Assembly (NCBI GenBank): GCA_008360975.2 | Contig: CM039181.1 | Location: 6,432,380-6,496,379, forward strand | DNA from: Lichenostomus cassidix | Taxonomy: Eukaryota; Chordata; Aves; Passeriformes; Meliphagidae | DNA length: 64,000 bases | Reading direction: 5' to 3' | Shown here: positions 24,809-37,404 of the stretch, one piece after another | Position numbering within the stretch: the first letter of the stretch is position 1 | Layout: each line of letters starts with the position of its first letter | Notes under the pieces: model-generated | What the model was told of the DNA's origin: nothing | What the model saw: the letters and a program-made list of their open reading frames with translations, nothing else | Database searches by the model: none | Made by a program: the position numbers and the translations under genes

Positions 24809-26837
24809 GATACTTGCAAAAGCAAGTTGTTTGGATTAGATAAATTTTTAGCAGGACACAGTTGGATAAAGTGAATGTCCAAGTGAGGTGATGTGGGTCT
24901 GGATGAAGGATTTTGCAGCATGTAAGGGTAGGAAAGGTGGAATATGAAAGATGATCTGGAGAAGGAACTTTTAGGAATAGCATCATTTTGAGACGTCTAG
25001 GCAAAGAGGTTGTTTTTATTCTGTCTGGAGTTAGTAAGAACTGCTTCTTTCTCTCTCTCTTTTTGTATTTTTCTTTTTCTTTTAAATCTCCAAGAAAAGG
25101 CAGATCCCTGACTTTTGTTCTCTTCAAAACAGGAATTAAGATACATGTGTTGGAAGACTATTTCTGAAGTCACCTGAAGTATAAGTATTAAAAAAAAAAA
25201 GGCACATTGAAGATAGCATTGAAAAGCACAGTTTTTACAGCAGACAAGGAATAGGTGCAGTAAATCAAACCTCAGCCAGAGGATTCTGTTAATTTCTGGT
25301 AGCAGAGACAATGGGCTGATTGGGACAGTTTATATTCTTCACTCCCTGAAGGCTTGAAGCTGTGAGAGTGGAATATGAGCTGGGAAGTTTCTGCTGCCTT
25401 CATGGCCTTGAATTCTTGCTTTCCCATGATTTGGAGAATTGCTTTTAAATTTTTAAAGGGTTTTTTTTTTTTAAGTTTTCCCTTTTTTGTTTGCTTGTTT
25501 GTTTGGGTTGGTTACGGTCTCTTTGTAAATTATAAAAATGGAAGCTTATTTTTAAGCAGGAAGCAATTGGTTTAATTATTGTCATTTCTTTGAAACTTGA
25601 TTCCAAGGTCAGACTTCCATTTCTTCAACACCAGGGTTATGCCTATGAGGTGTTGATTTGCAGTTGGAGATTATCATTTGGTTTGCTTATGAGGACTCTA
25701 ATTACAACCAAAGTGGATTTTTATTTCTTTAAAGAGATCTGTGAATGTTCCTAAGATAGATATTTAGATTACCTGAATGAATACCCATTTCTTCAGACAG
25801 GCAAGGCACATAAATTTATTCCATGTTCCCAGATTTTTTTCTACTTCTCTGGAAATCTGAAATACAAAATTCTCATCTGCCTCTTTCTGGCCTTCATCAC
25901 ACATCAAAAGCCTGACAAACACTATATGAAATCTGATTTTTTTTCCTTTTCAAATGGATATTCAAACAAGCTGTGTTGTCCAGATATCCAAAATCTCTAT
26001 GTGGTATTCACTGCTAAGGAGAACCCAAATTCAGGAAGACTGAAGTTAGTAGATTTCATGGACATCACTTAAATAAAATTACCACCTAAGTAAAATGGGA
26101 AAACATCACATGAAAATCAAACAAAACTGTCTTGTAAAAAGATGTCTCAAGCCCAAATGAAGTAAGAATATCATTGAGTCTAGTTAAAAATGTAGGTGAA
26201 AAATTGGAAGAAATTTGCAGGAAACTTTTCCATTTTGTTTTACCAAAAATGAATGGACGTATTCCCATTCCTGTGGAAAATTCTGGAGGTACCTCACATA
26301 ATTCATAATTGATTTTCCACTAAACTGTTGAAGAATCATTTTTGCTTCTGCTGTTAAAGTGCAGCACCAGCAAAAAAACCTGCAGAACATCTTGGCAAAT
26401 TCTTCAGAAATTACCTCTACCTCAAAAACCTGAAAGTATGATTTTTTGGGGGTTTCTTGGTTTTGTTTTTTTTGTATTTGAAAAAGAGAACACCATAAGT
26501 GTGTGGAATACATTAATTCCATAATTCAGTAGCCATAGTACTGCAGTGCATTCTAGCAGGACATTTCAAATGACACTTTTAAGGTAAATTGTATATTTTT
26601 AGATTTTAAATTTAATACCTTTTTAGAGCTCTTGGATCTAATCTGTGACTTAAAAGCCACACATGAACAAGTGTCAAACCTGCATTTGGTTTGCTGTTTC
26701 CTAGATTTCCAAGCGTCTGAATTTGAGAATTTTTTAAAATAATCACCTCATGAGGAGTTTTATTTCTGTGTAATGAGTCTCTCAGCTTTGAGTTGCTGCT
26801 GAATTTTCTGTAGCAACAAAAATGCTTTATTATCTGG
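24809..26837. other. Unique noncoding DNA
   Basis: No gene recognised. Frames of 104-117 codons on the minus strand (24774-25311, 26184-26522) have low-complexity lysine- or phenylalanine-rich translations. T-rich runs lie at 25461-25500. Confidence 0.5.
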
Positions 26838-27397
26838 ACTTCTGCAGGGCCTGTGATTTGGTCCATGACAAAATTCTGGCTGCCAAATTGATGTGATGCA
26901 GGTTTTGTGGGTAGAATCTTAGAGGGATAAGGGATTGGCTGGATGGCTGTGCCCAAAGAGTTGTGTTCAAGAGCTCAGTGTTCAAAAAAACCAGCAAAAA
27001 GTGGTTTGTCCCTCGAAGATCCATACTGAGATCAGTAATATGTGATATCTTCATCAGCCAAGCTGGGATGGAGAACACCCTCAGAAGTTTGCACACAACA
27101 GATCCACCCTAGAGAATTTAGCTTTAAGCAATTCCCTTTAGCAAATCAGACTTTTTACTGTGGAGACAGTAGGAGGGGCAGTGCTTTGAAACTGATAAAT
27201 TTAACTTGGACATAAGGAATCTTTCACAGTTCCAGGAATAAAACACTGGAACAGGTTGCCCAGAGGAGGAGCTGTGGGTGGCCCATGGTTGGAAGTGTTC
27301 TAGGTCAGGGTGAGTGAGGCTTTTGGGCAAATTGATAGTGGAGATGTCCCTGGGGGGAATCAGCTGGATGGTTTTTAAAGGTCATTTCCAATGCTCA
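26838..27397 (+). mobile_element. CR1 LINE fragment: ORF2 C-terminal part joined to 3' UTR
   Basis: Reading with frame changes, the plus strand gives RDWLDGCAQRVV (27 kb side of 26925), then VPRRSILRSVICDIFIS and NTLRSLHTTD. These correspond to CR1 ORF2 'RNWLDGRxQRVV', 'VPQGSVLGPVLFNIFIND' and 'CTLSKFADDTK'; the catalytic FADD box has decayed to LHTTD. From about 27205 the 3' part follows: 'ttggacataaggaatctttc', 'acactggaacaggttgccca', 'gaggaggagctgtgggtggc', 'gttctaggtcagg'. Several hundred bases expected between the two parts are missing, so an internal deletion joined them. A dead, noncoding copy. Confidence 0.88.
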
Positions 27398-28005
27398 CTT
27401 TCTCAGTTTCTTCTCCTGCCATTTATTGCATTAGCTCAGGTTGTAAATGACTGTGTTGTGATTCTAAAAGCTGTGATTCAGATCAGGACCAATAGACTAC
27501 TTTGGGTCAGACCTCTAGTTTGCAAGATAAATTTCAGGAAATTACACTAAAAACACTACAAGTGTGTTATAGTTGAAAAGTCAAATACTTCGCAACTGTG
27601 CCAAAATTGAAGATATTTGTTCTTTTTCCAGTAGAGCTGTGTGAATGCATTACAACAGTACTTTTAACTGTGTTTTTGGCTGCTAAACACTTGTCTTTGC
27701 TCCACTGATGAGGCAAAGTTGTTAATGGATGGTAGGACAAATGCTGGACATTTTGGCTGCTGGAAAAGATGGATTAAAAAAGCAGAAAGCAACAAGTGAG
27801 GATACAGGAGAGGAGGGGAGGAGCATTGCTTGCTCTTCACTTCACTGGCAGATAGCAAGGAAGAAAGGGCTGTGAGGGAAGGGAAGCTGGATAAAACAAG
27901 TACTGGTTTTGCATGACTTTGTCTGAGACAACTGCATGGATAATCTGATTATTCCACGAAAGGTACCCTCAAAAAGGAGACCTTTTACCCCTACTGAAAC
28001 AAGAG
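27398..28005. other. Unique noncoding DNA
   Basis: Between two CR1 fragments; nothing nameable seen. The frame at 27664-27858 (minus) has no motif. Confidence 0.5.
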
Positions 28006-28095
28006 CTCTCCTCTCCTCTCTCTCTCCTCTCTCTCTCCTCTCTCTCTCCTCTCTCTCTCCTCTCTCTCCTCTCTCTCCTCTCTCTCCTCCTCTCT
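28006..28095 (+). repeat. (CTCTCTCTCCT)n polypyrimidine microsatellite
   Basis: Ninety bases consist only of C and T in CTCTCTCTCCT and CTCTCTCCT units, followed by a T/A-rich run to about 28126. The minus strand is all purine and yields an Arg/Glu-rich open frame (27969-28310) that is not a gene. Such mirror-like homopurine tracts can form triplex DNA. Confidence 0.97.
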
Positions 28096-28126
28096 TTTTT
28101 TATTTTATTTTTTAAAAATTTTTTTG

Positions 28127-28789
28127 CTACTTCAGTGAAATGATTAATCCATCCCGTGTTTGTGCTTTTGGCTGAAGCACCTATTCCTGGAGCAGCTACA
28201 CCCTCCCAGCCTAACGATGGGCCATTAACACCCCACGGCTTGCATACCCTGCCTTGAAGGTCCTCACAGCTGGACCTCCTCGGTGCCAGCAACCACCTCC
28301 ATCCTCCCACTCACAGCTCGTCCAGGAGCCAAGCTCTCTGCATGCCTATTCCCCTGCAAAGGCAGGAAGGGACCACTGTTCAACAACCCATGGACCAGGC
28401 ATGGAGCTTGGCGTGACAGCCAAAAATCTGAGTGGGAGGAACACCTGCAGCTGAGCAGGAATGTGTCAGCAAAAGAGCTCGAACAACAGCAGATTTTTAT
28501 TCACTGGGAGGGCCAACGTGACCCATAAATTGTCAGAAGGTGAAGAGGGAGGGAGATTTGGGGGATGTGAGCCAAAGAGGGGTCAGGGTAGCTGGTATGC
28601 CCACAACTCAGAAATTCCTTAGCAAGATAGCTTGGCCCTCTAAGGACTAAAACCCTCAAAATGCCAGTTTAGCAGTTCTTACCCACCAGGATTGTTGAGA
28701 GGACCAGAAAGGCCCAGCAGGTGCCCTGCTGTGTAAATCCTGCTGACAGGCCTTGCTGCCCTGGGCCAGTTTGGAAACATAAAGGGTGT
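28127..28789. other. GC-richer unique DNA
   Basis: Richer in G and C than its neighbours, with a few CpGs (28190-28300). I see no convincing exon or promoter. Short overlapping frames at 28254-28528 are unsupported. Confidence 0.45.
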
Positions 28790-29045
28790 TTCTGAGGACT
28801 GAGGATGGAGTGAGACCCCACCTGGAGTGCTGCTCAGGTCTTCCCACCAAAACAAGGACATGGAACTACTGGATCAATTCCAGAGCAGGGCTAGGAAGGG
28901 GATAGGAGGATTTGTGCATTTTCCTTACTAAGACAGGCTGATAAAACTGGGGCTGCTCAGCCAAACATGGAGAGCTCAGAGCACCTTCCAGCATCTCCAG
29001 GGTCACTGCAGGGAAGTCAGAAAGGGACTCTGTGTTCATCTGCTA
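28790..29045 (+). mobile_element. CR1 LINE fragment, ORF2 C-terminal end
   Basis: 'gtgagaccccacctggagtg', 'aaggacatggaactactgga', 'ccagagcagggctaggaag', 'aagacaggctgataaaactg', 'gggctgctcagcc' and 'ggagagctcagagcaccttc' follow in order the CR1 segment that encodes 'RPHLEYCVQFW...KDIELLERVQRRATK...EDRLRELGLFSLEKRRL'. Frameshifts and substitutions leave no long frame. It lies about 1.4 kb after the 26838-27397 fragment in the same orientation but represents an overlapping region of the element, so it is a separate insertion or a duplicated piece. Confidence 0.9.
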
Positions 29046-32000
29046 AGAGGCTGTGGTGGAAAGAAACAGAACATCTTCTTGGGCTGGCTAATGAAAAATA
29101 TCTGTGCTTATATTACATAATTATTGGAGCTGACACCTCGTCCTGAGTCTGTCTATTCTTTCAAATTCAAGCTGTCTTTGACTACTATGTAATACTAATG
29201 TGAATTTCAGGTATTTGTTACAATGAAGCTATTTTCACCAGCACCTTTGTAAAGGTTATTTGTCCATTTTGCTTATCTTTGTAAAACTTAATCAATGAGA
29301 CTCTTTCTGTTTTTTTTATTTTTCATATGACTTTAGCTTCTAAGGCCAAGTTAAATTCTTTTATTGTCACTATTCAGGTGTCTGCAGATTGCATTTTACA
29401 TCTGAGATAAATGACTTTAAAACAGTCAGTATTTTGCCTTAGTAAATTTCACCTTTTTGTTCAAAATAATGAAGATCAACTACAAGATCCTCTCAATGAC
29501 AATGCTGTTAATTGTCCAGTCTTCTTTAATTTTTCTATTTCATTACTCTTTAATATTTGCCAGAAAATTGTACTAATGATTTAGAGGTTTCCTCAGCTAA
29601 TTGATATCTTAGGTCCCTTGAATCTAAGATATCTGAGTCTGGTTTTGTAAATGTTTAGTTGTCACAGAGATTACCCCACATCCTCCTTTGCTATGAAGGG
29701 CTAATTATTTGACCTATCAGTAATACATTCAGAAATAACTACACAGCTCTTTTCCTTCCAAATTCCACTGAAATATCTACTGGACATTTCTGCTTCTCCT
29801 TGATCCCACTTCACCAACCCACTGTCTGGATCTAGGCATTGACTTGTAATTAATGCACTGAGTTTATTGCTTCTGCAGGACTTAATATTTAAATTTTGTC
29901 GATTCATGAAAACTCATTCCTTCACGCTAATAACCTCATTACCCACTTTTTTCTACTTCTATTTTATAGTAATTTCATTGTGTTTTTAATTCCCTCTCCA
30001 TGTATAAATGCACATACATGTACTATATGCTTGTATGTCTGCACAGGTGTATGTAAATACAGAATTTATATGATTGCTTTCACCAAGAAAGCAATTTTTT
30101 TTCACTATGAAGAATATTCACATGAATATGAAGAATATCAAGTATATTTTTTTGAATATGAAGAATCCTGGCTTCTTGGGCATCCAGCAGGATGCTTCTG
30201 AAGAATTCCCAGTTGTTTTAGCACAACTTCCTTTAAATGGATTTCCCCAACTCTACTCTCAACCGTTACTCTCAGCTTCCAAATCTGCAGGTCTTAAAAG
30301 ATCCAACGAGAGATATTTCAGGTTGGTGACATATCCTGTTTGCATTGAATAAATCAAACCTCATTTCATTGGGCAATTTTTCAATTTTTCAATTTTTGTA
30401 AAAGCCATTAACTGTTCCTTATTTATCATAATGAGGTTCATTATGGTGAGTAATATGGACATTACTGAGTTACTTGATATGCCATGCAGGATTTCTGTGT
30501 TAAGAAAAAAATCCATTACTTCTAGAAATTTCTGAAGTTGTATTACTGGCTGTGCAGACTGAAAAAAATGATCTGCAGGATGAAAGTCACTTTAGGTAAT
30601 AGAATTTTCCTTTCTGCTCTTAACAACCGGATTTTTTGAGGGGAAGCTCCTATATTTTTGTGAAATGGGGCAGTTGGTTTGAAGAGACCTTCTAGTTTGA
30701 TTTTGTTTGTTTGGCTAATTAGTACTTTAACCACAAACACTGTGGAGCCCACTCAGTCATTCCTGACTTTCTAATCACATAACAGGATATTGGATGCAAA
30801 ATATCAGCACTACCTGATCTGATTTTCCACTGTAGCTTTTATGGAACACATTAGACATGAAACCCAATCCTCCAAAACCCATTGGACTCACCCCATCAGC
30901 TCTCTCTATTATTAATCACATAATTTCTTTTCTCCTACATGACCATTTCCAGCTACCCTTATTGACTCTCCGGGCTCCACATGATAATACTCATATTACC
31001 TCTCAGCATACTTACTTGCTTTTTGTTTTGTCATGAAAAAATGATGCTTTTATTTGGCCTGTGGGCTTGGATATGTATGTCTTGTTCTGTCATCGTGATT
31101 CTCTCCTTTCATGGAGTTTGAGTCGATTAAGTCTTTCTGACTACTTCATCTGTCAACCAGAAGGCTGGTAGATATTTTGCTGAAATTAAAGCCATAATAC
31201 CATGTGATATTTTATTTCTATACAGGTTATTTTGCTGTTTTATTGAACCAAAATCTTCTCTTACTTCACCTACCCCCTGACTGTTGAACTATATTATCTT
31301 CTGCCTGATTTTTAATTCTGCTTCAAAACAAGAGTTTAATGTTTTTAAAGCATAGGCTAGGGTAGCTTTTTTCACCTTTACTCAGTTGCCTGGTTGATTA
31401 ATGTTTTTACCTGGAATAAATAAATAAATAATCCTAGCTTCAAAGCTTTTTAATTGCCTTTTAGTGTTTCCTGTTGGATGGGAGAAATCATCCTGTTGTC
31501 TGTGGTGTATTGTGGAATACATCTTGGGCACAAGCCCAGGATATTTCTGGGGCACTTTTGTGGTTCGAGCAGAACATCAGCTCTGTGAATTTTCCTCTGC
31601 TAAACTAATAGATCAGTCCTTGCAGGCTGTTGTTTGCTGATGCCTCACACACTATCAGGTAGTTATTTGATACTTCCAGCTGGGAGCAATAGACTCTGGA
31701 GACTCTCAAAACGTAGAGTGAAAAGAGAGTAATATTTGTAGTTTCTCACTCGACTCAGTTAGTTGTCATTGGGAAACTGGAAGATCTGCTGTCATGCCAG
31801 CTGAGCTGATGCACTGGGGAAACCCACATTTGCACAGTGTATGAACCTCAGAATCATGGATTGCTTCCCTATTTTGGCTACCAGAGTGAACCTCATGTAG
31901 AGGTGAAATCATTCCTACTCACAGGGAAGGATGCAGATAATACTAGATCTGTTGGTCACAGAAAGTGATGACTGTTCATCTTTGTTGCTATAGCAAAACC

Positions 32001-35000
32001 ACATGTATACAGCAAAACTTATAAACACTGCTCTGCAAATTCTGATGGAAACTCTGCTGCTAAGTGCTCTGTTTATATTTCACAGTGTCTGCATTAGCTA
32101 GCTTTTATTCACTGCTCAAACCAGCCCCATCCTGTGTCAAGAATTGTCAGCAAAGTTCAAACACCAGATGAAGAGCACACACCTTAGGTGGTGTGCCTGA
32201 AAATCAACCATACATTCCTGTAATTGTTCATGGAATTTCCAGCCAGGAGGGTTTTACTGGGCTGAGCATTCAGCTCTTTCCTCTGGTGATGAAATACTGC
32301 TTGAACTCCTCCTTTGCTCTCTCCCTGTTTGTCACCCTGGCTGCTCCATGGTTTGGTTCTACTCCTGGTTGTGGAAGCATTTTGAAGTCATTACGCCTTT
32401 GTTTTCTGAGAAGCAAGATTTATAGGGAAGGTAATATCCTTTATTAGACCGTTCGGTTCATTTGGAAAAAATGGGCATTCTTGTGGGGTCAGAGTCCCTT
32501 CATTACACTTGTTTTCTGCCTGGTTTTTCCAAAAAATTGGTTTTTCCATTTCTGGAAGCGCTGCTTAGAGAAAGCAAGCCTGTTCATTTTGTTCTTTTTT
32601 GGTTGCTGCTTTTTCTTCCACAGCAATAGAGAGAACACATGGACCTGTGTTATTTTGTGGAGTCTTGTGTGCTTGTTTTTCCAAAATCCAAAATAAAAAT
32701 AATAAAACCAATTTTAGGCCAAACATCTGTATTTTGGCCCTGGCGTATGGAAACCTCACTGCCTCCAGGTTTTTTGGAAAAAGTCCTGGACTGATATGAT
32801 CAACTTCTCTTGTTCTTAGAGGAAAAATAAAAATCTGCTTTACCAGTTACATAAGAGGCAGGGGGAAACCCTATGGAGAATAGCAAGATATATGCATTGA
32901 TTTAAAAATGACAAACAGAAACATTCCAAATATTTGCAAATTATTTCTTCTGCTGCTTACACCCCAAGTAATGGAAAAACAATCTGTATTGAGTAAGAGA
33001 CTGTAGGTTTTGAATATTTTTAAGGTCTAATGCAGTCCTGAATTCCAGACCCATGCAACTTCTCAGCTATCTAGCAGAATTTACGTAAGTTTTAAGTGAT
33101 TTAAATACCAATATATTTTTGTTGACAGCATGGCCTATGCATAGTAGGCAAAGAGTTCTTACACTCTTCTAGTAATTCCATTCTATGCTTTTCTCACTCT
33201 GTTTACTTCTCCCTGAAACGACCGTGACCTTCTGCCAGATTTTCTTGAAGGTTATGCTAATCTTTATTGGCAAGGGAAACAGTAGCTGGAGCAAAAAAAA
33301 AAAAAAAAAAAAAGTGAAAGAGAATGCCACATGAGAATGAGCAGCATGCAGAGCGTGAGAAGTTCCTGCAATAACTGGAACTGGAGCAGAAAGTGGGGAT
33401 GAACACACTGGAATGTGCAAGAATGAACTCTTAATTAATGTTCAGGCGCTCAGGAAGGCATTTGGGATAAAACCTTTGCTCAGGTGTTTTCCATGAAGTT
33501 TTGTGTGTCTCACACAGCCCCTCCTTTGGCCCCAAATCTCATTTCTTTTGTGTTTAAATCCAAATGAATCTGTGTCCCTGAGAGTTCTGTGCACAGCCTT
33601 TCACACATAAATGGCAAATGTGTTTATGTCTGGGGTCAGACAAACTTCCCACAATATTTTCTGACCTGATATCAACCAACCACATCTTGAAACATATTCA
33701 AAATCAAGCTGCCTTACATTAGATTCATGCAGATTAGTACAATTAATACAATGGAATTATTCCTAAGATTAGTATAATTTAAAAAATGGAATATTCTTAT
33801 GGAGGGGAGGGAAAGTGTTAATGCCACTCTCTTTAAGGAGCTGGAATTGCTGCTGCAGCTTCCTAGAAGATCCCAAGCATTGCAGTTTCAGCCACTTCAG
33901 GCTCTAGGACATTGCAACATCTGCAGTGTGGTTCAGGGCCAACATGCAAAGGGTTATGTCACATCTACTTTACAGGATGGAACGTGGCTTAACCAAGCTG
34001 AGGGGCAAGCCTGCTGTAAGGAGGCCCCACAATATGTTTGTTTTTGTAGAACAGATGAACCCTAAATTAGTACCAGATGTCAGTGCTAGGTCTGCTGTAT
34101 GGGGAACACAGCAGGGAACAAGCAATTATGGTGGAGCCACTGTGAGGCCATATTTAAGGTTGCATTCTGTTTTACACTGACAGTGAGCTCTTAGCCTTTT
34201 TTTTTGTTGTATTAAAACACCATATTGCTCCTTCCAGTGTTGCTCCATGTGTGCATCTTCTGGGGGATGACAAAGTGCCTTCTGCTCTCAAACCAAAGCT
34301 CTCTTTGCCTCTTTCTGTTTGTGCTCTGCTCTGAGCTTGTGAAGAGTGGTGTGAGCTTCCTCTTCCTTGGTTTGCTTCAACTGCCTTTGGCTTCAGATGT
34401 GGCTCTGCTCTCATCACAGGCTGCAATGTTTTTGGCCTTGTGATCATTTTTCTGTCATTTTTGCTTGTTAGTTTGTTCATTGGTTACTTAGCAATTTTCT
34501 TTGTTTTCCCAGACTTTTTTTGTTGCCAAGAACTTTCCTCTTGGCACTCAGGGAAAGTAGGAGGTTTTCAGTTTGAGCTAAGCCATGTGGCTTCCAATGG
34601 CCTTTCAGTTCTCTGCCTCAGAACAGTTTAGTCCTCTATCCCACATGGCTTTTTGTGACAAGGTCTCCTTGCTTGCACTTCCCATCCCATGTGTTGAGGG
34701 AATGTGTCAGGAAGAATCCTTATTGTCAGGAAGATAATTGCTTTCAGAAAGAATGCTTTGTTCTGGAGATTCTGCAAACTCCAGGTCTTTCACTTGCTCA
34801 GATGAAGGAAAAGGTCTTCAGTACCATCTCTTGAACTTTAATGGAAATTTTTGAGTATTTCTTCAGACACCAGCAGGGCAAATCAGAGGGTGAGGACTCC
34901 ATGTTTGGAAAATCTTTTTTTCTCATTAATGCCTGAGTAGTTTTCCTTTGGTGCAACAGAGTGCATGGGGAGTTCAAGGAAGATAATTTAATCCAATGTC

Positions 35001-37079
35001 TTCAAATAAATGCCTCTTGTTTCTTCCTTGCTTTTTAACTTTCATGACTTAGTGGTCCCACAGGCTCCATCTGTAGCAGAACACTGTAAAGGGCCATGAT
35101 TTAGGATTTGGCTACCATTCCCTGACAATCCACAGTGTTTAGCTGACAGCACACACCTCTGCACAGGTTGCATGACAACCAACATTCTCCAAAGTGAGTA
35201 ACATTCTCAGTTGTGGTTGAGGTTACAGTAAAGGCCAGGGGCTGTTTGTAGAAAACAATCTGGGTAAAATCACCTGCTTTGGGGTAGTTACAGTGTGTGG
35301 TTGTGAGGGCACAAGTTGGATCTCAAGAGAATACCACTCCTTCTGAAGGACAGAAAATGGACCCTGGAATGTTTTATTTGCCTGTGCAGCTGTAGCTGAA
35401 TTGGTCCTGAAGAGGTTCAGATGTATGTTTGTAGGAATAACTCAATCCTGAGCTCCTGTGATGACCCAAAATCATCAGGAACAGCAGGAAGCCTTTGGTG
35501 TTCACCTACTGGGGTAAGAAATTGTATCTTCTGAGAACTGTTGATCCAACTGTGGAGACCCTGTTGGTCACTCCATGACTGCAAGGAGAGCTGTTGCTAC
35601 TCAGAGAAATTTCTGTACACAGTTTTGCCCACTGGAAATTATTCTTCTAGTAACACAAACTTTTTTTACAGGACCAGAAAAAGTCTTTGTTTTGACAGAA
35701 GCTAATTTTATTCCTCTCTTCACTATTCTGAGGACAGCCTTGCAACACATTACCCATCTTCTTCAGGCCAAATGAAGGTTTATTTAAAGGTAAGTGCCAG
35801 CTAATGAACTGCAGTGCCCCAAATGTACAAACTTCAGCTCCTCTAGATGAGTCTGTAGTCTCTCCTGATACTTAGAAGATTATTTAAAATGGTTCAAAAA
35901 TCACTAGGTTGTCCAGTTTGTTTTTTCACAGTCAAACATTGTATGTCTGTGAAAATTCACAATTAAATTAGCTCTTTAAATAAATAATTAATTAATAAAA
36001 CCTGAATGGACTGAAGAGCTTAAAAAAAGGTATTGATAACTGTCTTAGTGAATTGATTCAAAATTTTCTTCAGTATGTTACTGCACACTTCAGAATTGCA
36101 TACTTTTCAGTCCCCTCTGCCTTAACATTTCAAAAAGCAAAAGATGGAATGAAAGTTTGATAGATTTTCTGGAGTTAAAGCATATTTTTTGTCTCTGTTT
36201 GTCAACCAAGTTTTATTTTTTCAGTGGCAATTTTATGTATATTACAGTAAGCTAATGGTAAAAACATTCTGCTCAACTTCTGTCCTCTGACTCAATATCC
36301 AGAGACAAAAACCCAGTAATATATTACTTTAGTTGATATGCCCCATATCTTTAGGGATAAAACCCAGATTTTGCCTGGTTGGAGAAAAAAAGCAATAACG
36401 GAGTTCTGAAGTTATACAAAGAAGACATTGGTTATTGAACATTACGATATTTTAATGTTTAGGTGAGACAATTCTAAATATATGTCAGCAGGCAAATCAC
36501 TGTCCTTGGTTGTGGGGACAAAGTACTGATGAATTTTGAAGAAGGCAACCCTGAACAAGCAAGATTTGCCATGCTATCAGGGATCATGATGCTGCCTGTG
36601 GAACAAAGCTCTGTGCCACTGGGAGCTTCACTAAACTTCATGGAATATTTATAATTAGATTAATGGAAGGCTTTTTCAGGGTGAGAGAAAAACACACATC
36701 ACAATAATGCTGGAGAAATACATTGTGTGACTCGCCCTGAGTGAATGCTTTCCAGCCAAGGGGTTGAAGAATGGGATTTCTGATACTTCTACTAATTAAA
36801 TGAGGTGTAAGGTATTCAAAATATTGGTGTCTTGGTTGATATTCCAGCTGATAACCGTGCAGATGGATGGGATTAGGGAATAGGGGAGGAACAGCCCATG
36901 GCACAATTACAATACATTGTAAGGAAATAAGTCCTGGGGCTGTTAGAGGTTTCCAGCTCACCCAACACCTAACACTTCACCTAATTTTTGACTCGTCTCT
37001 GAGTGAGAAAAGAGGAAACTCCCATTATAGGTTGCTGCCAGTGTCTGAGATGTTTTTTGCTTTGGTTACTGTAATCTTC
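29046..37079. other. Long unique noncoding stretch with small repeats
   Basis: Eight kilobases without a recognised gene or transposon. Visible local features: three 'atatgaagaat' copies at 30105-30168; three CAATTTTT units near 30376-30402; TAAA units near 31414-31428; a run of 21 A at 33293-33313; T-rich 35940-36000. Frames up to 107 codons lack any motif that I know. Confidence 0.5.
33293..33313 (+). repeat. A21 homopolymer
   Basis: An uninterrupted run of 21 A follows 'gtagctggagc'. It could be a retrocopy tail, but no AATAAA sits just upstream and the preceding sequence is not recognised. Confidence 0.95.
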
Positions 37080-37310
37080 TGTCTGACCCTGTGGATCCTC
37101 TGCTCTCTCCCTCTCATCTGCCCTAACTGTTTCTGCTCAAGCCATACTCATTTCCTCCCACCCATTAGCACTCCACTGATTTCCTGTCACTTGCCATGGC
37201 AAAATCAAGCTGCTCATCCTTACCTACAACGCCCTGATGGTGTGCTCCTGCCTGTATATTCATTTCCATTTCCTGACTCCCCCTCCCACACCTCTGATCT
37301 GAAAATGACC
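37080..37310 (+). mobile_element. L2-type LINE relic, ORF2 C-terminal region
   Basis: From 37171 the plus strand reads LH*FPV, then KIKLLILTYNALM, then CSCLYIHF. This matches the conserved C-terminal stretch of L2/Rex1-type LINE ORF2 proteins: 'LHWLPV..RI.FK.LLLTYKALxGLAPxYL..L'. The Trp codon of LHWLPV has become a stop (tga). The preceding 'ctgtctgaccctgtggatcc' to 'cccattagca' part is probably older element sequence too. The 166-codon frame at 36867-37367 overlaps it in a different frame and is incidental. Confidence 0.68.
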
Positions 37311-37361
37311 TCAGTTCACAGGGTTTGTGGTCCACAAAAGAAAAGACAGAAGTGGAACTGT

Positions 37362-37404
37362 TTTTAATCAGCACTGGTTGATTAAAATCAGCTTGATTTT
37401 AATC
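37362..37404. repeat. TTTTAATCAGC direct and inverted repeat cluster
   Basis: 'gattaaaatca' (37380-37390) and 'tgattttaatc' (37394-37404) are perfect 11-bp inverted arms with loop GCT. A further direct copy of 'ttttaatcagc' starts at 37362. Confidence 0.85.

Noticed and set aside
27969..28310. Arg/Glu-repeat protein frame on the minus strand
   Set aside because: The repeat is the translation of the CTCTCTCTCCT microsatellite.
36867..37367. 166-codon plus-strand frame, the longest in the window
   Set aside because: It overlaps the L2 relic in a different frame, has no domain and has a composition typical of pyrimidine-rich DNA.
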